This document shows, piece by piece, positions 50,479 to 62,500 of a stretch of 64,000 nucleotides of DNA (position 1 is its first letter; each line of letters begins with the position of its first letter). The stretch spans positions 1,353,960 to 1,417,959 of the forward strand of contig NW_003314262.1 of assembly GCF_000143415.4 (NCBI RefSeq), read 5' to 3'. The notes beneath the pieces are model-generated. The model was given only the letters and a program-made list of their open reading frames with translations. It ran no database searches and was not told the origin of the DNA. The DNA comes from Selaginella moellendorffii (lineage: Eukaryota; Streptophyta; Lycopodiopsida; Selaginellales; Selaginellaceae). The translations under genes and the position numbers were made by a program.

Positions 50479-53400
50479 TCACCGCGATTGAGTCGGGCAA
50501 CACACAAGCCCGGAAGCATCAGCATCCACCACCGCCAAGTCGCAAACGCTGCAAATCCTCCCCGCCACCTCGGGGACGAACCGAGCAGCGCAGTAGGGGC
50601 ACGTCACCGACCTGCTGCCCGCGTAGATGGGCGTAAACGTTGCTCCACACACCACGAACGGGTTCCTACCGTCGTAGTTCATCCTCTTCTCGTCGCGGGG
50701 GTTCCTCTCGCATGCCTGGAGGAGTTGCCGCGCCTTGGCGATGCTGGCCTGGTTTGGATTCATGTCGAGCAATCGCCTCGCTAGCTGCGCAGCCGTGGCG
50801 AAGTTCCCGCACCGATACGAGGCCGCCATAGCCGACTGTAAGCCGAGCCGGACGTGCGAAGGCTGGATGTCGCAGTGAGTGAAGTACGCCGCGAGCTCGG
50901 CCTGGCGGACGGGCTCGTCCCTGAGATCCTTGCGCTTGAGCTCCATCTTGAGCGCCAGGACGTACTCCTTGCTCTTGCCGATCAGGTCCTTGACGTCGTC
51001 CACCTCTTTGCGGCTGTCCACGACGATCACCGGGACGGTGTGGAGGATGGCGAGAAAGAGGCGGAGAGCTTCAGTGAATTTGCCTTCGGTGGTGAGCTTG
51101 TAGGCCTGCTTGGCTCGGTCCTCCAGCTGGGAGAGCTTGTAGATCGGCGCTGGCCCGTTGCGGACGTTTGGAGGCGGTGAGTCCGACCAGCCTCTCTCGA
51201 GGCCATACGTCAGGGACTCCACCGGCTTGAAGGCCCCGAGCGAGCTCTGGCTCGCGAGGTGGAGGTCGCAAAACACCGGTTGCAGCGGCGCGAAGTTTTT
51301 GATCCCGAGTTGCCGATTGAGGAGGCGCATTGCACTGTCGAAGGCTCCAGCGGCGACGTGATCGGCAGCCAAGGAGGACCTTTGCGTCCAGAGTTGAGTG
51401 ACCGGCGCTCCTGGAGTTACACCAGCGAAGAAGCTGGACGTTGTAGCGTTTTGGCTCTGCACCACCTCCGGCGGAAGTTCCAGGTCTTCCAGCTCCCAGC
51501 CTCCCTCTTCTTCGCCCTCCTCAGCTCCAGCTCCGGCTCTTTGAATCTCCTCGAACTCTTCCATTTCGCCAGTTCTTTGAGACTCTCCGCCTGGTATGAT
51601 GACGAGTTCTTCACCCCATGCGTCCGGAGCGTTTTCTTCCTCTTGGTCCACTACCCCAGGCTCGGCAAAGCCGCCTTCGAAAAAGCCTCTACTGATCAAG
51701 AGCAGCGGCCAGTTGCTGTCCCGGAGAATTGGAGATGGCGGCACTAGCAACTTCGACTTCTCAAGCTTAGGAATCTGTGGCACCTTGTCACCCAGCTCTG
51801 TAGCCAGACGCTCCGCCACCTCAACAAGCCCATGAACAGCCGCAGTTGCGTATGCAAGAGGAACGTGTCCCGTTTTCTCAAGTAACTTGACCCGCTCTTC
51901 GACGTCACCCAGGTATAAGGCGTTGTGAAAGCATCCCATCACGTCGTTTCTCGTGTCTGCAATCTTCAGCATCCTCGACAGCTTGTCCAAATTCCCGGTT
52001 ATCAGGTAGAGGAACGACAGCCTCTCAAAGTTCCTTGTTCGCTGATATGCGTACTCCACAATCTCGTGGTTGCCCTGCCTTAAAGCTTCCACCCCCAGCC
52101 TGTACCAGTAATCCTTCTCGTCAATCTCTTTTGCTGAAGCAACTGCGACTTCGATGTTGCCACACTCGATGGCCAGATTGAACTTGGTCCTCTCGTCCTT
52201 CACGAAATGCAGGGCTACCTCGGGGAATCCCTTCTGCTGCAGATATGAGATGATCGCCTGTCCACAAAGTCGAGAGCTCCTGATCATTTCCAAAACTCGA
52301 TCGTATCGTTCCTGGAGCAGCGCCAGCTTAAACGTGAACTCCGTCGTGTCGATGGTGATGGTCTTAACTTTCCCCTCCCTGTCCAGGAAATAGACTTTGT
52401 CGCCGGCCACCCGAGTTATGTAGATTGGAACGTCCAGAGTTGAGATGGTGCCGTTATCACCATTCGGAAGACAGTACTTGATGTGGTTCAAAGTCGTGTA
52501 GAAGAACACCCCTTTGTCATCCCATGCAGCACTCTTGATACGGATAGTCTCGTGAACGCTGCACTTGAGAGCCAGCGTCTTCGTCGCCATGACGACGCTA
52601 TGCTTGCTCACCAGAGCCATGGCCTCCATGTCCATTGACCAAAGCACGTACTTCACTTGGGAGCTGTGAATCTCTCCCAAAACCGCCTTCTGTTGGAGGT
52701 CAAACAAGATCATCTTGTCGTCTGAGCGACAGAGAAGAGTTCCCGTCCCCGCATAGAAGATGGCATCAACTGTCGCAGATGGAGCCTCGACTCTCTTGGA
52801 GACCTCGTTCCTGAGATTCTTGACTAGAATCAAGCCGTGCGCCTTGTCCAGAACAGCAAAGCGGTTGCGGGCCACGAAAACGGCCGACGACCCGCTACCT
52901 TTCTTCGGTTCCAAAGTGTCGTTTCTGATGCTGTCCCTTGGGATGATGTAAAGCTCGTACGTACCGTTGTCAACGTCCGAGCATAAAAGCACGGCGTTCT
53001 CGGCTGGATTGTAAGACAACGTTCTAGGCGCCTGATTCAGCCCCGCTCTTCGAATGTTTATCAGTGATGTGTCCTCCGAAGTGGCAAAGTCGTAAGTCCT
53101 CAAACTCTTTTCTTTGACGTAATACAGCACCCCTGCACTGATTGTATAAGCCGGCCTCTCCCTTTCGAGCTTGAAGACGATAATTCCGCTGTCATGCCCT
53201 GCCGCAAGAAGGTTCATCTCGGGGTGGCCACAGATAACCCAGAAACGGTCGTGGTCCCTCCTGAAAGTTTGCACGGCCGAACGCTTGGACAAGTCCCAGA
53301 CTCGAATAGTTTTGTCCTCCGAGTTAGAGACGATGATGTCCTGGCGAGCGTGGAACAGGACACAGGAAACGTTGTTGGTGTGACCGCGCAAAGTATCAAC

Positions 53401-54246
53401 CTCCCAAGCCTTTGTGTCTATAGAACCAATGCAAGCGTTTAGAAACTAGACAGCATGACAAGAAAAAAAAGAAGAAGTTCACATACCATTTATCCTCCAC
53501 AGCTTAACTTGTCGATCGTCAGCGCCAGAGACAATGAGCGGCAAGCTCGGATGAAAAGCAGCCCAGTTGACACCCCTGTCATGTCCCTCGAGAACATACT
53601 TGACCACCACATCACCGCCGCCAAAAAGATCGCTGTTCATCTGCGTGAGCATCAGAAGATCCTCGGCTGGAGACACCGTCTTCTTCCTGAGAGAGCTGAT
53701 ATCCCACACACGAACAGTCTGATCCAGCGATGCCGACACCACGAGATCGTCCTTGACGTGAAACGAAGCACACATGACGTAGTGATTGTGTCCCGTGAGC
53801 ACGGAAACGCACGTCCGCGACTGCCAGTTCCAAATCCTGATGGTTTGATCGTCGCTGGCACTCACGATCCAGGGATACTCCTGATGGAACTGAACAGTCC
53901 GGATGTAATCCAAATGCCCCAGCAGCGTGAACAGGCACCTTCTCGCCTTGTAGTTCCAGACCTTGATCTTGTAGTCATCGCCTAGACAAGATCAATCGAA
54001 ATATCGATCAAAGACGCGAATGCTGGTTTGTGGCTTACCTCCCGAGACGAAAAGAGGCTGAGAGCTGTGGAAATGGATGCCGCGAACCGGCCCGTCGTGC
54101 TCGTCGAAGCGATCTATGAGAGATCCCATCCGGTAATCCCACAGATGAATGACGCCGGTGTGGAGACTGGCCAAGATCCATGGCCGCTTGGGATGGAAGC
54201 TCAGGCCCTTGACGCGATTGCTCTTCGTCTCGAACGTCGTCAGCAT
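50479..54246 (-). CDS. Coatomer subunit alpha (alpha-COP)
   Basis: Three exons on the minus strand (54246-54039, 53981 to about 53487, about 53424-50479). It begins [20 protein letters not shown] and carries N-terminal WD40 repeats ([85 protein letters not shown]). The second beta-propeller and alpha-solenoid follow ([20 protein letters not shown]). The C-terminal epsilon-COP-binding domain ends with zinc-like Cys motifs ([25 protein letters not shown]). Length, about 1210 residues, is normal. It is the COPI coat subunit that reads KKXX cargo signals in Golgi-to-ER transport. It is likely constitutive and essential. Confidence 0.95.
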
Positions 54247-54604
54247 CTTGGATCTAGCTCGCGCCGCACTAACCTGAAAGGACGAATCCCCCCGATCGAT
54301 CGGAGCTCTCGGCGGTGCCGCGGGAATGACGCAGTAGGGTTAGCATCCAGCCGCTTGTTTCTAGCGCAATCGGACGGTCAGAGATCCGCGCTATGGCGCG
54401 TTGCGAATATTCGGATTCCCTTCTATCATACGATCAACAAATCAAAACTCCTTGTCTACAAGGTTTCTTGCGTTAATTACCTCCCTAGTCATGGAGCCGA
54501 CTCTACCCCATCGCGCAAACGTATAGTACGCAATTCGATCATCAGACTCTTCAGAAAAAGAAAGGGGCGAGATTAGTCAGTGCATAGAAAAATCAAGAGA
54601 CTAC

Positions 54605-54667
54605 CTGAGCGTAGTACTTGTTGTTGTTGCTGGAAATGTTGGTCTTTGCATCGTAGATGGTATCTCC
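54605..54667 (-). pseudogene. Stray PARP WGR-domain exon
   Basis: A 63-bp minus-strand segment bounded by AG and GT reads GDTIYDAKTNISSNNNKYYA plus Q, closely matching the WGR-domain phrase (YDAxLNQTN...NNNKFY) of plant poly(ADP-ribose) polymerases with about three residues deleted. No other PARP exons lie nearby, so this is an orphan fragment. It sits between alpha-COP and the HflX remnant. Confidence 0.5.
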
Positions 54668-55089
54668 CTGTTCAAGGATTTACACAAATCATTCATGAAA
54701 TAACTTGGAGAGAGCTTACAATTTCTAGGACATGTTTGAGCAAACCATGGTCTAAAACCACCCTTATGAAAGATAAACCCTAAAAGTTGAAAACTATTCT
54801 AGTATATTCGAGCTTTACCGGGTTTTAGGGCTCTTTGGTGTGGATGAGCGATGGCAGAATGCCGGCTCCGGGATGGGATCCACATTGATGAGGAGGAGCA
54901 GAGAAATGGGGGCAAATTTCCGCTTGTGCCGCCGCGAGAGGAAGAAGCTCCCGCTCTTCGCCAGGTCGGAGCACTACGGTATCGTCGTCTGTGACTGATA
55001 GTAGTGAGGATTCCAGCGATCGATTTGTGATTCGCAACAATCAAGAGGTAAGAAACTGTGATTGATTTCTTCTTTCTAGTCGATGATTG

Positions 55090-56815
55090 GGACTTGCCGC
55101 GTGTAGATTTATCGAGAGAATGCGTTTCTCGTGGGAGTCGACCATCGCGCATTGTTTGGAGCTCGAGCAGCTCGCCGACACACCGGACTGGCCGACATAT
55201 CAAAAGTACGTGTCAAGTTTTCAAGCTTATAGCTTTTGCGAAGCTTTTGCTTTATTACCTATAGATTATCCAAACCCGAGAACATACATGGCGTCTGGGA
55301 AAGTTGCGGAGGTGAAGACCGCTCTCCAGGCTCTAGACGTTGAGACGGGTGACCTTGGATGACGAAATATCGCCGGGGTAAGAATGGCAAGAACTTTAGG
55401 AACTCTCCACGACAACGTCTTCCAATTGCTCATTGGCTTCCATTTCAGGTTAGAAAAGGCATTTGGTGATCATGTTCGCACAGCTCTGATTCTTGACATC
55501 TTTAGCCAGAGAGCAGCGACGCGTGAAAGCGGCTTTGCAGGTAGCTGTTATTGTAGTTTAACAGGATTTTGTGCTGTTAACTTTTTTTTATCTTTTTCAA
55601 AGATAAAACTAAGGTAGAGTGAGTACCAGCTGCCGCGATTGACAAAACTTTGGACTCACCTTGAAAGACAAGCAGGAGGTATGGTGAATGGTATGGGAGA
55701 GAAGCAGATCGAACTTGATAAACGTATCCTTAGAACAAAGGTAAGCTCGGTGATTTCGCACACTGAAACTGAAGTTTGTGGCTTTTTAGAGGAAGAATCT
55801 CGAGTCGGTACGTGACCACAGGCAACAGTATAGAAACCGGGTTCCTATCCCTGTTATTTCTCTGGTACATATCTAGAGATTCCACAGGTTGGCTATACAA
55901 ATGCTGGCAAGAGCACACTTTTGAACAAGCTTAGTAATGCTGATGTTCTAGCTGAAGATCCACACTAGATCCTATTACGAGACGTGTAAAGGTGAGCCTC
56001 ATGTAGGCATTGTTCTGTTGTTGATGTTGTATCCTTTTCAGCTCCCGAATGGAAATGAAGGTTTGTTTACAGATGCTGTGGGTTTTATTTAAAAGCTTCC
56101 AACACAACTTGTAAGTCATGACGTTTGAGCTTGCGCTCTTAACTTTGTTTGTAGGTTGCCTCATTTCGTGCAATCAGCGATTTGTCTTTGATCCTACATG
56201 TTGTAGGTAGAAGGTTAGCCTTCATCTTTTGTTTGCTGTGTGTTTTGATTTGTGTTTGTTACAGTCATCCGATGGCGCCTGCACAAACAGAAGCTGTTGA
56301 CGAAGTTCTTGCTGAGCTAGATGTTCAACACATTCCTCGACTTTCAGTGTGGAATAAGGTAATCCTGTCCATGTCTGCGAAGTTACTGATCACGTTCACT
56401 TTGGTGTAAGATTGACAAAGCTGAGGACCCAGATGCCTTGAGAGCGGAAGCCAAACAACAAGGTGCAATCTGCGTGTCAGCCTTAACCGGAGAAGGCATT
56501 CAAGAATTTTTTTATGCTGTGGACACAAAACTCAAGGTTTACAAAGTTCATTCATTCATATGAAACACAGAGAACTCAAAAATGTTTTTGCAGGATTTAC
56601 TTGTGCGAGTGGAAGCCATTGTCCCGTATAGCAAGGCGTCATGATCCACAGGCGTGGTGTTGTGGAACATGAGGTAGTCTTCTGTTTCGTTGGGAATTAA
56701 TCAAAACTTTCTGGTTTTACAGGAGTATACAGATTCTGAGAGCTCACGTTCCTCTTGCACTGTCCAAACAGCTGCTCGAGCACCGTGATCGGGTCCCTTT
56801 TGTGTAGTTTCGTGT
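55090..56815 (+). pseudogene. HflX-type GTPase pseudogene
   Basis: Conserved HflX pieces occur in order but with breaks: LELEQLADTPD; NPRTYMASGKVAEVKTALQA; LDDEISPG one frame over (one extra base after VET); LEKAFGDHVR joined to TALILDIFSQRAATRE with the VCDR motif deleted; [19 protein letters not shown]; the G1 motif GYTNAGKS; LTxxVGFI now TDAVGFI followed by a stop; VWNKIDKAEDPDALRAEA (G4); and CVSALTGEGIQEFF. Plant HflX proteins are plastid or mitochondrial ribosome-associated GTPases. Frameshifts, deletions and stops at four or more points make this non-functional. Recency is suggested by how much remains readable. Confidence 0.8.
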
Positions 56816-56922
56816 GAAGTAAACTTTACATTTTAAATCCAGGTGAACTTCAATTTGGCAATACATGCAGCAAGAGCTTACCCTTGATTCCTTCTTTCGC
56901 AGAGCTCTTGGCAAACGAAGTG

Positions 56923-58241
56923 ATGGATTTCGAAGTCGCTACTCTTTGCTGCCATTCCGGAAAGCCGCTTGCCAAAGGCAGTGCCAAGCAGGTGCTGTGC
57001 CTGGCTTCTGCAAATAAGTTCGACAAATTTTCCGACTACGCTGGAGCTGCTCACGTCTATAGGAGGTATGGTTCTCCAAACACCAAGGAGCTAGGAGACG
57101 CTATTGCGGCGCTGGAAGGCGGTGAATCAGGTAGATTTTCCATTTCAGTGAATTACATTGTCTAATGCTTGGGTTTTCGAGCAGGCCTTGCTTGCTCGTC
57201 GGGAATGGGAGCTATTCTCGCAGCCTTGCTTGCAGTGTGCAAGAGAGGGGACGTTTTGGTCGCTCCGCGTGATCCATACGGAGGAACTTACGACTTGTTA
57301 GTCAATGACTTTGACAGGTTTGGCATCTCCGTACGTCTGGAAGACGTTCTAGATCTTGTGAGACTCGACGCAACTCTCTCTGAGCTCTACGCTGCTGCTA
57401 CGGCCGGCGCCAGTGGCCGCATTGCAGTGTTTGTGGAGATGTTCTCAAATCCGCTGGTTAAAGTTGCGGACATTCCAGCGATTTCAAAGTTGTGCAAGAA
57501 ATATGGATGCGTTCTTATCGTGGACAATACTTTTGGTACTCCCGTCCAGCTCAAGCCGCTAAAGCAGGTTGTCACTTGATTACTGTCAAAGTTCTGAGTT
57601 CTTCTGTTTTTGTAGGGAGCGGATATGGTTGTACACTCTGCGACTAAGTTTCTTGGAGGTCACAATGATGCTATGGCTGGAGCACTCGTTGGGTCATCCG
57701 AGTACGTGACAAGTGCCGCAGGAATGGTAGCTCGCTGGGGTCTAGCCGCCTCACCATTCGATTCATGGCTCGTACTGCGAGGAATTCAAACTCTGGAAGT
57801 AAGTGAGAGACTCCAGTTTTATCCAACTAGCCTCGTGTTTTCTCACTCTGGACTTCACAGGTCCGAATCCAGCGACAGTGGCAGTCAGCTAGCATTCTTT
57901 CTCAGCAGCTTTCAGCTCATCCGCTCCCTCTTCGAGTTCACGCGGCACAAGGCTGCTCGATCGTCGCGCTCGAAGTTCCAAACGGACTTGATGGAGCCGC
58001 AGCAGCAATAGACGCGTTCCAGCTGATAACGCTGTGTCCCAGCCTCGGAGGCGTCGCCACCACCGTCTCCCACTCGGCAAGCTCCTCGCATTCCTTCCTC
58101 CCTCGCGACCGGCGGATTGCTCTGGGAATCACAGACGGACTCCTCAGAATCTCTGTCGGCCTGGAGCACGTCGACGATATCTGGGTCGACTTGGAACGCG
58201 GCATCTTCGCCGCCGCCGCCGCCTCTCATCCTGGGAGCTGA
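56923..58241 (+). CDS. Cys/Met-metabolism PLP enzyme (cystathionine gamma-synthase/lyase type)
   Basis: Four exons (56923-57130, 57185-57567, 57616-57798, 57861-58241) join to 384 codons plus stop, normal for the fold. Starts MDFEVATLCCHSGKPLAK; the frame is open 13 codons further up without an ATG. Landmarks: YRRYGSPNTKELGDAIAALE, SSGMGAILAALLA, RDPYGGTYDLL (the Tyr near PLP), VDNTFGTPVQLKPL (the Asp holding the PLP nitrogen), HSATKFLGGHNDAMAG (PLP-lysine), and near the end SHSASSSHSFL and RISVGLEHVDDIW. The family includes cystathionine gamma-synthase and methionine gamma-lyase; which reaction this one runs is unclear. No plastid transit peptide is visible, which argues against a standard chloroplast CGS. 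Confidence 0.85.
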
Positions 58242-58403
58242 AAAGACCTCGAGCTTGTTATCTTCAACAGCCGTCACAAGCATGCTCTTATAGGAGTCAA
58301 GATCAGCGGCTGGACATTCATTACAACGGAGAAGTTCTCAAGTCATTAGGCTGTGCGTTAGTTGACTAAGTTTTCGGCCACTTCACAAAGGCCATACAAG
58401 AGC

Positions 58404-58463
58404 TTTGCAAATTCCAAAGTTATGTCTCACAAGAAATTTGCAAATTCCAAAGTTATGTCTCAA
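58404..58463 (+). repeat. 33-bp tandem duplication
   Basis: TTTGCAAATTCCAAAGTTAT followed by GTCTCA occurs twice, 33 bp apart, in the 3' flank of the PLP enzyme gene. It is a simple recent duplication. Confidence 0.85.
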
Positions 58464-58618
58464 CCTGCTGAAACACAGTCACCTTCATTACTCAAGTTGT
58501 TGCTTGCTTGTGAAAACTGGTGCTGATATCAAGCGTCTTTGGACTTCAATTTTGTTTGCACTCCAGAGGAAATGCTAACGAGGCTCGTCACAAGAATTAA
58601 ATACACGTAATCAATAAC

Positions 58619-58700
58619 GTGGACGTGCCGGAGTGGTTATCGGGCATGACTAGAAATCATGTGGGCTTCACCCGCGCAGGTTCGAATTCTGCATAGTTCA
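58619..58700 (+). tRNA. tRNA-Ser(AGA)-like, broken 3' acceptor (probable pseudogene)
   Basis: From GTGGACGTGCCGGAGTGG through D-arm, anticodon arm (CATGA-CTAGAAA-TCATG, anticodon AGA at 58652-58654), long variable arm (TGGGCTTCACCCG) and T-arm (GGTTCGAATT) the sequence is a plant tRNA-Ser. After the T-stem it reads ATAGTTCAG instead of CGTTCAC, so the 7-bp acceptor stem cannot form. No oligo-T terminator follows. The internal A and B boxes are intact, so it could still be transcribed. Confidence 0.75.
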
Positions 58701-58848
58701 GTGCTCGAACCATCCACAGCCTTATACCATTTGTTCATAGCTACTTCGAGAGCCAGGACTGGTGCACTTTCTATACATGTTGATGAGAGCATTTCCACTT
58801 GTAAACCAAAAGTTACCTCGTAGGCTCAAGAACACCTCGAAAGGTCAC

Positions 58849-59070
58849 CTTGCTCAAAGCAAAGATCTTGCTGAAAATTAAGTTAAGAGTGTTAGACGTT
58901 AGTCAAGTTAGGGGTTAAACTGACCTCAGTTGGCGAGACATATGATCTTTGTATGAGAGAGTCTTGCTCAAAGCAAAGATCTTGCTGAAAATTAAGTTAA
59001 GAGTGTTAGACGTTGGGTTAAACTGACCTCAGTTGGTGAGACATGTGATCTTTGTATGGTCACTCTCTCA
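58849..59070 (+). repeat. 114-bp tandem duplication
   Basis: CTTGCTCAAAGCAAAGATCT through TTGTATG occurs at 58849-58962 and again from 58963, with a small deletion (TTAGTCAAG) and two substitutions in the second copy. The surrounding 59080-59580 is AT-rich with no gene. Confidence 0.85.
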
Positions 59071-59579
59071 TAATCTCTTGTGGACGCATCTCAAATCACC
59101 AAGCCTCTCTAGCAAAACTTTAGACTCACTTGACAATAACAATATTATAAACAAAACATATAAATATATAATTAAATTATAAATTGATACAAAATAAATC
59201 AGAAATGCTATACAACTGTGATTTGAGCCATTTTCAACTAACCTTTATCTTAAATTTATTATTTTACATTCACACACACATTAATTTGCTGCATATTACA
59301 TGCAGCAATGAGTGTCATTTGAAATTTTATAATTATAAACATTATTATAATTATAATTATGAAGAGGGAATATGAAAAGGGAATATAGAAAATGTGCATA
59401 TCAATTAACCCAAAAAAACCTAGCTTATATACAAGAGTGAGTGGTCTAGATTGAAATCAATATGATAGCTACCAAAATTCTACTACGCTAATATTAATAT
59501 ATGGCATTATAGCCATATATTTGAACTTCATATCATCCTTGTTATAATAAAAGGCCATTAGGGTTCTCTTATAGATGGG

Positions 59580-62500
59580 CTAGGATCTAAAGGAACATCA
59601 GGAGGAGGTATTGGTGGATTTATAGGTGGTATTAATTGTTTTTAATCCCTTTGAACGAAACCTTTCAACTACTACATATACACAATTTCTAGAGGATCAG
59701 CCTATTAAACGTTATGCCGAACTTCATAAACTTGCAATTCAACTTCCTAATATAGTACTTTCCACTGAGCAAGGAGCCCTTTGGATAAACTACGTATTGT
59801 AAGATGGGGAAAATGGACTAACACCAAGTTATCCACTTTGTACTCCGCATGTGGACAATGATAGGAGTTGTAGCGCTGTTGTTGTCCCACTTGTATGCGG
59901 CTTAGGTGTTCAACAAACTCTACTTGGACAAGTGGAAGAATACTCATCAAATACTAATTTAGCATCAGCAACTTGTGGCAATCAAAAAGTAAACCCAACT
60001 TCGTTAGTAAAATTGGATTATGACTATATATAAGTTTATATGGTGAAGAACAATATAACCATCATAACCAAAATAACCATCATAATCTAAATGCTGAAAA
60101 TTCACGTACTTTGCGATCATCCCATTAAATGTCCAAATAAGTCATTCCACTAAATTATGTAAGCTCTTGAGTTTGGACTTCCCGGGAAATCACCCAGCCC
60201 AGTACTATTCCAACCCAAGGATGCTTAACTCCAACTATCCCAAGACCATTAACCGATTGGAAAAAGGGGTGCACTCTTGTTTATAGGCCCTTTCCCTCTA
60301 TATTTGAACCCCATGGATTGTCTCTCGAATCGTTCCCTTTAGTTGCTTACAATCCACCACGCTTCCCTGCAAGTTCATGCCCTCGTGAACGGAAGCTGAG
60401 AGCCACAACTCTCCCGAGACCCCCACTCTCTTGACACCCTACCCTTCGGGTCGAGCCCAGCGGGAACAAACTGGACCAGCCAAATGTCAATCAACATGTG
60501 GTGTGATTCCCCTAGCCAATCAATAGAGTCGGACCCGAGACCCCTTTGATACCAAATGTAAACTTCTAAGTTTGGACTTCCTGGGAAGTCATCCAGCCCA
60601 ATACTAATCAAACCCAAGAACACTTAACTCTAACTATCCCAAGACCCTTAACCGATTGGAAAAGGGGGTGCACTTTTGTTTATGGGCCCTTTCCCTTTAT
60701 ATTTGAACCCTATGGACCGTCTCTTGAGTTGTTCCCTTTGGTTGCTTACAAACTATTTAACTGTGGATGATAAGCATTCGTGAAAGTGTGGCATATTCCC
60801 AATTGAGACGTCAAACCATGAAATGCCTCAACTAACAATGCGGGACCATTATTTGAAAGAATTCATTCTGGATAAGCATTCTAGAACACCACTTGATTGA
60901 AGAGGAAGTATCCAATAATAGTGTAAAGGCATTAGCAAGAACACCAACTTTCACCCATGAGTCAAGTAGTCAGAAGCAATAATAACATACTTATTGCTAG
61001 CAGTTGATCATAAAAAATATCCTATAAAATCAAATGCCACCAACTCAAATGAAAGAGAAATTGTAATTGACTCTAACCATCCTTTCGTAGCATGAGAGGG
61101 AGTATTACAAGCTTGGCATTAAACATAGTTATGCACATATCAGATAACATCACGTTGCATCTTTTGCCAATAGAAAAACCTGCACAAATTCTTGATCATA
61201 TGACAATGTCCCATATGCTTGCCTAAAACAAAAGAATCATGGTAGGCATGGAGAAACCGTGGAATAAAGATTAAAGGCACTACTAGCTATAAATGATTAT
61301 CAAGATCTATCCCCATAAAATAAAAAAAGTTATCTTCAAAGAAATATTAAAAATGTAAATACCAAAATGGTAAGCCATCAGCAAGTGATGCAAGATTCTC
61401 AAATCTATCTCAAAGCCTTCAAATCCATGGCTCAATCTTTTAAGCTTTGTGAATCTTATCAAAAGAAGGTAAATTTTGCTTTATACCTTATGGATATTGA
61501 ATATTAAGTATAGCAACTGCCAACGGTATAGAATCCTCATCTATAGATATTAGAACAACAAGCTTGTCAAAAATATGAGAAAAGAGTGAAAAAGGAAAAG
61601 GAGTTCAAGAAAGGGCATCAACATCAACTATAAAACTCCCTAGGCGATGAACAACATCAAAATTATAGAAAACCATATAAATATATATAAAGTTTCTAGA
61701 AACCCTAAATTGTTGCTAAACACTCTTTTGTCGTGAAGTAGTTTGCATCTACTAGTTGTAATATACGGCTTATATATACAATAGGATAGCACTAATTAAG
61801 CACACTCAGGCTCTCTTGCATCAACACACCTCTAAAATTAATATCAAAAACATCCATGTGCAAAATGAAAAGTTGAGTGTAGTCAAGATACACCAAAACT
61901 AGAGGAATCGTCAATAATTCTTTGAAATCTATAAATGCTCATTCACAGTCCGCAAACTAGATGAAAAATGACATTGATAACTTCAGCAATGCTCGCAATG
62001 GTGTAATGTGATCAGAAAGATGATCCACAAAACAACCGAAATACTGCATGTTGCTTAAGAAGCATTGCATATCATTCACACACTTCGGAGTAAGAAACTT
62101 TAAAATAGCCACAAATTTATTAGGATCAACTTACAAACCTTCACGAAAAATATGGTATCCAAGATAAGTTATGTCCTTGGACCTTGGACTAAACATGCAC
62201 TTTGACTACTTCAACTTTAAACCAACTTCTCATACCCAATCCAACACTTTATAAACATTATGGATGTATTCCTCTTACGTCCCCTCCGAGTAAATCAAGA
62301 TATCATCAATGAAGTTAGTAATTATCTCCGGCATATTGCAAAACATCTCATCCATCATCCACTGAAAAGTCATTAAAGTACCAAATGGTGTACAAACCAA
62401 ACGGTGTATGAAAAATAATTTTAGAAATATCTTCTTCTGCTATTAGTACTTGCCAATACCTAGAAGCAAGATTGAGCTTGGTGAACTAATAACTTCTCCC

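Noticed and set aside
57912..58283. 123-codon minus ORF over the last exon of the PLP enzyme
   Set aside because: Antisense shadow of a GC-rich exon with well-conserved sense protein.
58849..59070. CRISPR-like or regulatory array
   Set aside because: Only two copies of 114 bp without spacers: a plain tandem duplication in eukaryotic DNA.
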